From Pseudoalteromonas arctica (lineage in GTDB: Bacteria; Pseudomonadota; Gammaproteobacteria; Enterobacterales; Alteromonadaceae), in NCBI RefSeq assembly GCF_012927645.1, contig NZ_JABBMT010000002.1:203070-267069 (forward strand): a stretch of 64,000 nucleotides of DNA, read 5' to 3'. A program made the translations under genes and the position numbers. Position 1 is the stretch's first letter; every line of letters begins with the position of its first letter. Under the pieces are notes generated by a model. That model did no database searches, was not told the origin of the DNA, and saw only the letters and a list, made by a program, of their open reading frames with translations. Positions 56,999-64,000 of the stretch are shown in pieces.

Positions 56999-57892
56999 TC
57001 ACGATCCTAAAAACGTTTTACTTAACTGTTTAAAATCTTCCCACACGGCTCTTGCCACAGGCCCATGATGAGTGGCGTTTTGTCGAAAAACTCTGATCTG
57101 TGCGCTAAATGTATTTTCTCTATCTAGTATTTTAATTTGTTGTAATACACCACTTTCAAGCTCATTTTGACAATGCACTAAACTCATCATTGCCCAACCA
57201 GATCCCGATAATAAAAACGATTTTAAAGTTGAGATATCATCAATTTTCATCATCGTAGAACCCTTTGAATACGATAAACGATCTGAGTCAAAACTCATAT
57301 CGCTTTCAAACATCGCTAAACAAGGAAAGTCCTGTAATTGTTGATAAGTTACCTGAACTGGCACTAATCCGCTCACACTAACGATACCAATATCGAGCTT
57401 GCCAATCGGTAAACTTTCTAAATCGCCTGTAGCATGAAATAAATCAAACCACGGACCAATCCCTAAATCAGCTTGCCCTTTATTAACTTGCTCAAGAGAA
57501 ACAAAGCGTTTTCCGCTGGTTACACTAAACTCGGTGCTGGTATGTTTAATAAAAGCATTGCAAATAATATCGTTATAAAGTGATTGGTGACATAACTGCT
57601 CATAACAAATCTTATAATTTGCTTCATTACCAAGTGCAAGCTCACTGGCCAGTTGTGCTAAATGTGCTTGAGCATCTAATAATAATGTCGCTTCGCGGTG
57701 ATAAATACGACCTTTTTCAGTTAATTGCAATCGATAATGGCTACGATCTAACAACTCAAAACCAAGCTCAGCTTCAAGTTTCTTGATTGCTAGCGTTAAA
57801 GCGGGTTGCGATTTATACAGTGCTAAAGCAGCTTGCGACAAGCTTTGAGTGCGAACAATGGCATCAAGCATTTTTAACTGTACTAAGTTCAT
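56999..57892 (-). CDS. LysR-type transcriptional regulator
   Basis: A 297-residue regulator with an N-terminal HTH (LSQAALALYKSQPALTLAIKKLEAELGFELLDR) and an effector domain from about residue 90. It is divergent from the RND efflux genes and therefore their likely regulator; the 122-bp gap has room for a LysR site. The alkyltransferase-like gene abuts downstream. Confidence 0.92.
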   Translation of the reverse strand: MNLVQLKMLDAIVRTQSLSQAALALYKSQPALTLAIKKLEAELGFELLDRSHYRLQLTEKGRIYHREATLLLDAQAHLAQLASELALGNEANYKICYEQLCHQSLYNDIICNAFIKHTSTEFSVTSGKRFVSLEQVNKGQADLGIGPWFDLFHATGDLESLPIGKLDIGIVSVSGLVPVQVTYQQLQDFPCLAMFESDMSFDSDRLSYSKGSTMMKIDDISTLKSFLLSGSGWAMMSLVHCQNELESGVLQQIKILDRENTFSAQIRVFRQNATHHGPVARAVWEDFKQLSKTFLGS

Positions 57893-58014
57893 AATACTCC
57901 AATTTAAGATTATAATTTTTATTTATGATCTTTTTAAAATTTAATAATTTTTATTTTATATGTTCACGGCGTATGCTGCACCTAATTTATGTTTTCATAG
58001 CCACGGAGAAGACC
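57893..58014. promoter_or_regulatory. Divergent promoter, LysR gene / RND efflux operon
   Basis: An AT-rich 122-bp gap with several TTATTTTTA-type runs. The efflux adaptor has ACGGAGAAG before its ATG. A LysR binding site (T-N11-A dyad) probably lies here but was not pinned down. Confidence 0.4.
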
Positions 58015-59097
58015 ATGAAACTGTCGCCAGCTTTAATTATATCAACATTAATACTGAGTTTAGTCGCCTGTAAAGAGTCAAATACCGACACTCATGTCGA
58101 GCAAGCCATTCGTCCAGTAAAACTATTTGAAATTAATACTAACTCAGATCAGACAATACGCAGTTTTCCGGCAGAAGTAGTGGCAAATCAAGGCTCTTAT
58201 TTAGCATTTAGAGTTAACGGTGAGTTATTAGAGTTCCCTGTACTGGCGGGTCAACATGTTGAAAAAGGTCAGCTCCTTGCCAAATTAGACCCTGAAGACT
58301 TTCAACTGCAATATGATGAGCGAAAAGCACGTTTTGAGCTGGCGCACTCGCAACTTGAACGCGTACAAAAGCTATTTAATAAATCAATTACCAGTCAATC
58401 CGAACTTGATCAGGCACTTGCCAATAAACAGGTAGCTGAGTCGGCATTAAAAATTGCAAAAACCAACTTAGATAATAGCGAATTACGTGCCCCTTTTAGC
58501 GGCACAGTTTCCAAAGTTTTTGTTAAAAACTTTGAAAATATCCAAGCAAAACAAAATATTCTTCGCTTAGAAACCCGTGATTTAATGGATGTGATCATTC
58601 AAGTACCTGAAAAACTAATCGCCCGCATTGATAAAGACATTGACTATCAGCCAAGCGTGGTTTTTGACGGCTTTCCAAATAAATCATATACCTTAATAAT
58701 TAAAGAATTCGACACCCAAGCAGATCCAGCCACGTTAACCTACAAGGTGGTATTTTCATTACCAGTACCTAAGGATTTTAACCTGTTGGCAGGCATGACC
58801 GGCAGTGTAGATATTGATCTAAGCAAGATTACTCATTCGCAATCACACTATATTTTACTCCCTGTTGAAGCGGTGTTTTCTGAACCAACACAGCCTGCTA
58901 ATAACAGCTATGTCTGGCTATACGAGCCACAGACTGGCAAAGTGAAAAAGCAAGCTGTTGAAGTTGGCCAACTACATCAACGTGGCATTGAAGTGCTTGC
59001 TGGTTTAGAGCAAGGTCAAACTGTGGTCGCAGCTGGCGTTCACTTCCTCAAAGAAGGTATGCAAGTACGCCCATGGCAAAAAGAGCGAGGCTTATAA
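58015..59097 (+). CDS. RND efflux periplasmic adaptor (lipoprotein)
   Basis: A 360-residue membrane-fusion protein joining an RND pump to an outer-membrane channel. Lipobox LSLVAC at residues 14-19; lipoyl half-motifs (GSYLAFRVNGELLEFPVLAG, LRAPFSGTVSKVFVKNFE) around a coiled-coil hairpin (about 95-165); beta-barrel and membrane-proximal domains behind. The ATG at 58015 with GGAG upstream is preferred over the longer frame, which has no signal. Overlap-free coupling (1 bp) to the pump gene. No TolC-type gene is nearby. Confidence 0.93.
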   Translation: MKLSPALIISTLILSLVACKESNTDTHVEQAIRPVKLFEINTNSDQTIRSFPAEVVANQGSYLAFRVNGELLEFPVLAGQHVEKGQLLAKLDPEDFQLQYDERKARFELAHSQLERVQKLFNKSITSQSELDQALANKQVAESALKIAKTNLDNSELRAPFSGTVSKVFVKNFENIQAKQNILRLETRDLMDVIIQVPEKLIARIDKDIDYQPSVVFDGFPNKSYTLIIKEFDTQADPATLTYKVVFSLPVPKDFNLLAGMTGSVDIDLSKITHSQSHYILLPVEAVFSEPTQPANNSYVWLYEPQTGKVKKQAVEVGQLHQRGIEVLAGLEQGQTVVAAGVHFLKEGMQVRPWQKERGL

Positions 59098-59098
59098 A

Positions 59099-62000
59099 AT
59101 GAGCATTGCTGAACTTGCCATAAAGCAAAAAGTCGTCAGTTGGATGTGCGCACTATTACTGTTAATCGGTGGCGTAATTTCTTATTTAGGACTTGGTCAG
59201 CTTGAGGATCCTGAATTTACAATAAAAAAAGCCATGGTGATCACTTTATATCCTGGCGCTTCACCACAACAGGTAGAAGATGAAGTTACTTTTCCGATTG
59301 AAAATGCAATTCAACAATTGCCCTATGTGGATTACGTAACCAGCATTTCATCTCCTGGTAAATCACAAATTACCGTTGAAATGAAAAGCAACTATCGAAA
59401 ACAAGACTTACGACAAATTTGGGATGAGCTACGACGTAAGATTAACGATAACGCTTCATCACTGCCCAGCGGTGTATACCCAAGTTCCATTTTAGATGAT
59501 TTTGGCGATGTATACGGCGTAATGTATGCGATCACCGGCGATGGTTACTCTTACGACGAACTAAAAGATTATGTTGATTACTTAAAACGTGAACTGGTAC
59601 TCGTTGACGGCGTAGGTAAAGTGACCGTCAGTGGTGAACAGCAAGCACAGGTGATGGTTGAAATATCGACCCGGAAGCTGGCGCAACTTGGAATTGCACC
59701 GACTAGAATTTATCAATTATTGCAATCACAAAATACCGTCTCTAATGCCGGTAAAATACGCGTAGGCGATGAATCAATTAGACTGCATCCAACAGGCGAA
59801 TTCAAAGACGTAAAAGAACTCGAAAACTTACTGATCTCAAAACCAGGTGAAAATGAACTGATTTACCTTGGTGACGTTGCAACAGTGTTTCGTGAATACG
59901 CTGAAGTGCCTAATAATGTAATGCGCTTTAACCAACAGCAAACCTTGCTAGTTGGCGTATCATTTAGTAGTGGCGTAAACGTGGTGGATATAGGCGATAA
60001 CATTCAAGCGCATTTGGCATCGCTTGAATATCAGCGCCCCCATGGCATGGAAATAAATACCGTTTATAACCAACCTGTTGAAGTCGAAAAATCAGTTAAT
60101 GGCTTTATCATCAGCTTACTTGAAGCTGTCGCGATTGTTATTATTGTCCTACTAGTCTTTATGGGCTTTAAAAGTGGTGTACTGATAGGGGCAATTTTAT
60201 TGCTGACCGTATTGGGTACATTTATTTTTATGAAACTGTTTGCGATTGATTTACAACGTATTTCTTTAGGTGCGCTGATCATTGCATTAGGGATGTTAGT
60301 TGATAACGCCATCGTAGTCACCGAAGGTATTTTAATAAACCTAAAGCGAGGACAAACAAAGCTTAAAGCAGCGGCTAATATAGTCGAGCAAACAAAATGG
60401 CCTTTACTTGGCGCTACCGTGATTGCTATTACTGCATTTGCGCCAATTGGTTTAAGCTCTGACGCTAGCGGTGAATTTGCCGGCAGCTTATTTTGGGTAT
60501 TATTTATCTCATTATTATTAAGCTGGATCACTGCCATCACCTTAACTCCTTTCTTTGCTGACTTAATGTTCAAAGAAACTGAGCTCAAGCAGCAAAGCCA
60601 TGATGAAGACCCATATCAAGGTGTGATCTTTAATTTATATAAAACTTTATTAAACACCTCAATGCGTTTTCGTAAAACCACTTTATTGTTGATGGTTGTT
60701 TTATTAGCTAGCTCTGTTTTTGGCTTTAAGTTTATTAAACAAGCGTTTTTTCCAGCCTCAAACACGCCAATGTTTTACGTAGATTATTGGCATACACAAG
60801 GGGCTGATATTCATGCCACTTTAGATGGCGTAGCTAAACTCGAAGCATTCTTACAAAAAGATGAGCTGGTCGAAGAAGTAACGTCAACGATAGGCCAAGG
60901 CGCACCACGGTTTATGTTGACCTACGCACCTGAAAAATCATACCCAGCTTATGGTCAATTAATTATCCGTGTAAAAGACCGAGAAGCAGTGGCAGCGATG
61001 ATTGCAAAAGTTCGCGACTATGAATACAGCCACGTATTTGATGCCAAGCTTAAAATAAAACGCATGGAAATAGGACCTTCTACTGATGCTAAAATAGAAG
61101 CACGTTTTTCGGGGGCTGATCCAGTGGTGCTTCGCCAATTAGCTAAACAAGCAAAAGAAGTGCTAGCAAAAGATGCCGGTGCTTATAATATTCGTGATGA
61201 TTGGCGTGAACGTTCAAAACTCATTCGCCCGCAACTTAATGAACAAAAAGCGCGGCGTCTGGGCATCGCTAAAACAGACTTAGATCAACTCTTATTAACT
61301 AGTTTTTCCGGTAAAAAAGTCGGCATTTACAAAGATGGTACTCAACAGCTCCCTATTATTGCCCGCTCACCGGCACAAGAGCGTCTTAATGTTGAAAGCC
61401 TACGTGATCTACAAATATACAGCCCAGTATTAGGCGTATTCGTGCCAGTTACTCAAGTTGTAGATGAGTTTGTTGTAGAGTGGGAAGACAGCCTAATAAT
61501 GCGCCGCGATCGCAAACGTACTATCACAGTAATGGCCGATCATGACGTAATAGGTGATGAAACACCCGCGAAACTATTTTCAAGAGTCAGGCCAAGTATT
61601 GAAGCAATTAAGCTCCCCAATGGCTATGAATTACAATGGGGTGGTGAGTTTGAATCATCTACAAAGGCAAAAAAAGCTATTTTTGGCTCGTTACCTCTGG
61701 GCTATTTAGCAATGTTTGCAGTCACTGTGTTGCTATTTAACTCAGTAAAAAAACCACTGGTTATTTGGGCCACTGTACCTTTAGCAATCATAGGTGTTAG
61801 CGCCGGCTTGCTAGTGATGAACGCCGCATTTAGTTTTATGGCGCTACTTGGGCTATTAAGCTTAAGCGGTATGCTGATTAAAAATGGCATTGTGTTGGTA
61901 GATCAAATCAACCTTGAGCTCAGTGAAGGCAAAGAGCCTTATCAAGCAGTATTTGACTCCGGTGTAAGCCGTGTGCGCCCTGTTGCGATGGCAGCAATCA

Positions 62001-62167
62001 CCACTATTTTAGGAATGATCCCATTATTATTTGATGTGTTCTTCCAGTCAATGGCAGTGACGATTATGTTTGGTTTAGGCTTTGCCACCATACTCACTTT
62101 AATCGTGGTGCCAGTACTTTATACCGTGCTGTTTAAAATTGAAGTGCCTAAAAAACAAGATACCTAA
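59099..62167 (+). CDS. RND efflux pump inner-membrane subunit
   Basis: A 1022-residue proton-driven exporter of the AcrB/HAE1-like family. Twelve membrane segments in the usual 1+5/1+5 order and two large periplasmic loops. Conserved blocks include GGVISYLGLGQLEDPEFTI, the TM4 proton-relay aspartates in ALGMLVDNAIVVTEG, and FMALLGLLSLSGMLIKNGIVLVD in the second half. It forms an operon with the adaptor. Substrate unknown. The 174-aa reverse frame inside it is a shadow. Confidence 0.93.
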   Translation: MSIAELAIKQKVVSWMCALLLLIGGVISYLGLGQLEDPEFTIKKAMVITLYPGASPQQVEDEVTFPIENAIQQLPYVDYVTSISSPGKSQITVEMKSNYRKQDLRQIWDELRRKINDNASSLPSGVYPSSILDDFGDVYGVMYAITGDGYSYDELKDYVDYLKRELVLVDGVGKVTVSGEQQAQVMVEISTRKLAQLGIAPTRIYQLLQSQNTVSNAGKIRVGDESIRLHPTGEFKDVKELENLLISKPGENELIYLGDVATVFREYAEVPNNVMRFNQQQTLLVGVSFSSGVNVVDIGDNIQAHLASLEYQRPHGMEINTVYNQPVEVEKSVNGFIISLLEAVAIVIIVLLVFMGFKSGVLIGAILLLTVLGTFIFMKLFAIDLQRISLGALIIALGMLVDNAIVVTEGILINLKRGQTKLKAAANIVEQTKWPLLGATVIAITAFAPIGLSSDASGEFAGSLFWVLFISLLLSWITAITLTPFFADLMFKETELKQQSHDEDPYQGVIFNLYKTLLNTSMRFRKTTLLLMVVLLASSVFGFKFIKQAFFPASNTPMFYVDYWHTQGADIHATLDGVAKLEAFLQKDELVEEVTSTIGQGAPRFMLTYAPEKSYPAYGQLIIRVKDREAVAAMIAKVRDYEYSHVFDAKLKIKRMEIGPSTDAKIEARFSGADPVVLRQLAKQAKEVLAKDAGAYNIRDDWRERSKLIRPQLNEQKARRLGIAKTDLDQLLLTSFSGKKVGIYKDGTQQLPIIARSPAQERLNVESLRDLQIYSPVLGVFVPVTQVVDEFVVEWEDSLIMRRDRKRTITVMADHDVIGDETPAKLFSRVRPSIEAIKLPNGYELQWGGEFESSTKAKKAIFGSLPLGYLAMFAVTVLLFNSVKKPLVIWATVPLAIIGVSAGLLVMNAAFSFMALLGLLSLSGMLIKNGIVLVDQINLELSEGKEPYQAVFDSGVSRVRPVAMAAITTILGMIPLLFDVFFQSMAVTIMFGLGFATILTLIVVPVLYTVLFKIEVPKKQDT

Positions 62168-62178
62168 GGTTAAATATC

Positions 62179-62207
62179 ACTAAGGAGCACAATGAGTACT
62201 CCTTAGT
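62179..62207 (+). terminator. Possible terminator after the RND operon
   Basis: The 9-bp perfect arms ACTAAGGAG/CTCCTTAGT (62179-62187 and 62199-62207) lie between converging genes; the T-run is weak. Confidence 0.55.
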
Positions 62208-62250
62208 AATAGTAGTATTTAATAACATACAACTTTATTTAAATTATCGG

Positions 62251-62886
62251 CTAAGATATTACTGCAACTATTTTAGTCGCTATTTCTTTACCAACACCTT
62301 CAACACCACGTAATGCATCAACATCAGCTGATAATACACCTTTCACTGAACCAAAATGAGCCAAAAGTCGCTTTGCAAGTACAGGCCCGACACTAGGTAG
62401 CCCCTGCAAAATATAGATCTTCCTAGCTTTAGCTGTTTTTGATCTACGCCCGAAACGGGGTAAGTCAAGTTTGCACTGCTTAGCTTGCTGCTGTGCTGCA
62501 AAAACCATTAAAGCAACTGATTCTCGGCTATCAGCTGCACGTAAAATTGAGATTCCAAATACGATTGTTAGCGTCACCAAAGCTCCAAGAATTGAATGCC
62601 GGTGTATTTTATAGTTAGCTATATCGCGCGCATTACCTTCTATTAAAATCGCGGTCTTAAAGCCCGAGTTAGCAAGACGATTTGCTTGATTAAATAACCG
62701 TCCTGAAATAAGCGAATCAACAAGATCACAGACTTGCTTTCGCTCAATTAGCAACCAACTATTAATGAAATAATCACCAACAGTTAAGCGTTCAACCGTC
62801 AATAAAATATCTGTTCTTTGTTCTAAAACACTAAGGGTATTACTTCGGCGCTCACGATCATCTGCAATAATACGAATGCTATCCAT
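62251..62886 (-). CDS. ERCC4/XPF-type structure-specific nuclease
   Basis: A 211-residue stand-alone nuclease. The N-terminal ERCC4 domain (about 1-135) keeps the metal-dependent GDY-x(n)-ERKxxxD motif: VGDYFINSWLLIERKQVCDL followed by DSLISGRLFNQ. A C-terminal tandem helix-hairpin-helix (about 155-211) has LPSVGPVLAKRLLAHFG and VEGVGKEIATKIV. This is the compact form of archaeal XPF and eukaryotic XPF/Mus81 nucleases, which cut branched DNA, without the helicase part. Such proteins are sparse in bacteria. Neighbours give no clear functional link. Start ATG at 62886. Confidence 0.92.
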   Translation of the reverse strand: MDSIRIIADDRERRSNTLSVLEQRTDILLTVERLTVGDYFINSWLLIERKQVCDLVDSLISGRLFNQANRLANSGFKTAILIEGNARDIANYKIHRHSILGALVTLTIVFGISILRAADSRESVALMVFAAQQQAKQCKLDLPRFGRRSKTAKARKIYILQGLPSVGPVLAKRLLAHFGSVKGVLSADVDALRGVEGVGKEIATKIVAVIS

Positions 62887-63167
62887 TTTACACCCCTGCG
62901 TTACTCGAAAGCTTTCTCTTATCTATCTTTACTAATTACGCTTTATTTAACAAAAAACAATTCATTTTAGCCATACAACCATAGCTGTATATAAAAACAG
63001 TAGTCTGTAAATCAGCATTGTCAAATATTGATATTACACAGTAATAAAACTAAGTAACCTAGTCTGCTGCTAATATTACCCATAATAAATATCGCTCTGC
63101 GTTTAAGTTAACAATTAACTACGGGTGTCATATTTTCTACTCTAGTTTACTACTTAAAGATAGTTGA
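62887..63167. other. Intergenic region upstream of the ERCC4 nuclease gene
   Basis: About 280 bp of AT-rich sequence without a gene. It should contain the nuclease promoter. Nothing else is recognised. Confidence 0.4.
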
Positions 63168-63463
63168 CAGGCAAAAGGCAAGACGCGACCCTATTCTTTT
63201 CCCCTAGAAGATACCTTTGAAACTAAAGTTCAGGAAATGATTGATGGTGGAAAGAAATATGATGGAAGTGGTGTAGTTAATAATATAAAAAGTTTTTTTG
63301 GAGCTAGCTACCTTGGCTGCGGACAACAAGCAAGACTGCTTACAGTTGAGTTGCATAAATTGAATTGGGGAGACGACTTAAAATTACAATGGGATTTTAG
63401 TATTCAAAGTGAATACTTTCCTGATGCTTTTTTAAGACACCAGTTCATTTTAGCAAAATGAAT
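63168..63463 (+). pseudogene. 5'-truncated gene fragment
   Basis: An open frame from 63168 to the stop near 63461, about 98 codons, reads as protein (FPLEDTFETKVQEMIDGGKK, ASYLGCGQQARLLTVELHK, LQWDFSIQSEYFPDAFLRHQ). No start codon precedes the ATG at 63237, which has a badly spaced ribosome binding site. The 5' end seems lost. Unknown family. Confidence 0.45.
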
Positions 63464-63545
63464 TACTCCTGTGGATTTAAAACCAATTCGAATAGACTCA
63501 TGGGCTAATTCATTTGATCAGGAATAAAAAATTAAGGAGATAATT

Positions 63546-63791
63546 ATGAAAGCTTTAGCTTGGTTTTTTCTTGTAATCCAATTAGTGGTGTTATTGATGA
63601 CGTTAAAGAGCCATTTTTATATTTATCTTCTGCTTTTTGCTATAAATACATTTTTTTTATTTTTTTATAGTAAACATAAGTATGAAGGTAATGTTCTTTT
63701 TCCACTTAAAATTGCTTTTTATCTAGGTTTATCAATCTTAGTAATTGCTATTGTATTTAGATTTTTATTTTTTTTTGGAGTCTTTGATTAA
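63546..63791 (+). CDS. Small membrane protein
   Basis: An 81-residue protein with two or three hydrophobic helices (about 3-20, 25-41, 53-78) and a basic loop (YSKHKYEGN). The ribosome binding site is good (TAAGGAG before the ATG). No family known. It lies between a gene fragment and an IS end, in AT-rich DNA that looks acquired. Confidence 0.6.
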   Translation: MKALAWFFLVIQLVVLLMTLKSHFYIYLLLFAINTFFLFFYSKHKYEGNVLFPLKIAFYLGLSILVIAIVFRFLFFFGVFD

Positions 63792-63870
63792 ATAGAGGTC
63801 TTTTCTTTTTGCCTTTTTATTTTATTGCGACTAAAGCTTTATATTAAAAATTTAAAATAACTTTGTTGAG

Positions 63871-64000
63871 AGTTGACCTGGTCAACTAAATTCAGTCACC
63901 CTAGTTAAGCTACTTTTTCTAACTCATTAATTTTAAATTCAAAATCATTTGGGCTTTGATACCCTAAGTAGGAATGCAATCGGTTACTGTTGTACCACAT
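63871..64000 (-). mobile_element. IS3-family element, partial (cut by window edge)
   Basis: The element end lies near the palindromic AGTTGACC-T-GGTCAACT (63871-63887). The end of the transposase gene runs off the window. The outer boundary is not proven because the other end is missing. Confidence 0.7.
63905..64000 (-). CDS. IS3-family transposase OrfB, C-terminal fragment (cut by window edge)
   Basis: 31 residues are visible, beginning MWYNSNRLHSYLGYQSPNDF and ending NELEKVA. The WYN-x(2)-R-x-HS-x-LGY-x-SP stretch is the typical C-terminal end of the IS3-family DDE integrase domain. The stop is at 63905-63907; the catalytic residues lie beyond the window. Confidence 0.88.
   Translation of the reverse strand: MWYNSNRLHSYLGYQSPNDFEFKINELEKVA

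Noticed and set aside
60064..60588. 174-aa minus-strand frame
   Set aside because: Lies wholly inside the RND pump gene, antisense, with serine/asparagine/isoleucine-rich composition typical of a shadow.
62179..62207. attC-like or IS end reading of the inverted repeat after the RND genes
   Set aside because: Simple perfect arms between converging genes fit a terminator or stabilising hairpin better, and no core sequence is present.

Overview
The window reads as a chromosomal segment of a marine gammaproteobacterium, most likely Pseudoalteromonas or a close alteromonad. The grounds are moderate AT-richness, a full his operon with fused hisB and hisIE, and several secreted peptidases (M28 and M4 with paired PPC domains, S46, M61). 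An ECF-sigma/ChrR photo-oxidative stress operon and fadD beside rnd point the same way. This is inferred from gene content; no rRNA or tRNA gene is present.

Layout. 1-7.3 kb: start of rnd (cut by the edge), fadD, an alpha/beta hydrolase divergent from a secreted alkaline phosphatase, a small conserved protein, tsaB and the helicase yoaA. yoaA has no ordinary start codon in front of its conserved N-terminus. 7.4-13.8 kb: two neighbouring secreted peptidases sharing the same C-terminal pair of PPC domains, a cation/proton antiporter and a small charged protein. 13.9-21.3 kb: the his operon hisGDCBHAF(IE), preceded by a leader peptide with five histidines, a complete set of alternative attenuator hairpins and a 14-bp tandem repeat. 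21.4-24.6 kb: an AT-rich accessory block with a LysR-type regulator, a full-length aerolysin-family pore-forming toxin and a decayed gene.

24.7-29.7 kb: an O-acetylhomoserine sulfhydrylase, then what I read as a small integron-type cassette cluster without an integrase. Three attC-like sites bound a two-gene cassette (unknown protein plus ankyrin-like membrane protein) and a RelE/ParE-type toxin-antitoxin cassette. The middle attC is split by an IS110/IS1111-type element. Its transposase has lost an internal block, and its non-coding end carries an 11-nt copy of the attC flank, as expected for a guide (bridge/seek) RNA.

29.7-41 kb: S46 peptidase, a GT25 glycosyltransferase, an M61 peptidase, a diguanylate cyclase, ppnN, xni, a DUF3192 protein, a likely HDOD-type protein and NAD-type isocitrate dehydrogenase. 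42-45.4 kb: a MITE-like repeat, then ilvI-ilvH behind a Val/Leu-rich leader peptide and attenuator, then HU. 45.5-55.2 kb: a long minus-strand operon: ECF sigma factor, ChrR anti-sigma factor, DUF523/DUF1722 protein, photolyase, NTF2-like protein, SDR, FAD oxidoreductase, DUF1365 protein, Cfa-type methyltransferase and three envelope proteins. An ECF-type promoter lies just upstream. This matches the singlet-oxygen/lipid-modification regulon known from Rhodobacter.

55.2-62.9 kb: a Lon-substrate-binding-like protein, a secreted 96-aa protein with a 38-aa membrane protein behind it, an alkyltransferase-like protein, a LysR regulator divergent from an RND efflux adaptor/pump pair, and a stand-alone XPF/ERCC4-type nuclease. 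62.9-64 kb: a truncated gene, a small membrane protein and the end of an IS3-family element cut by the window edge.
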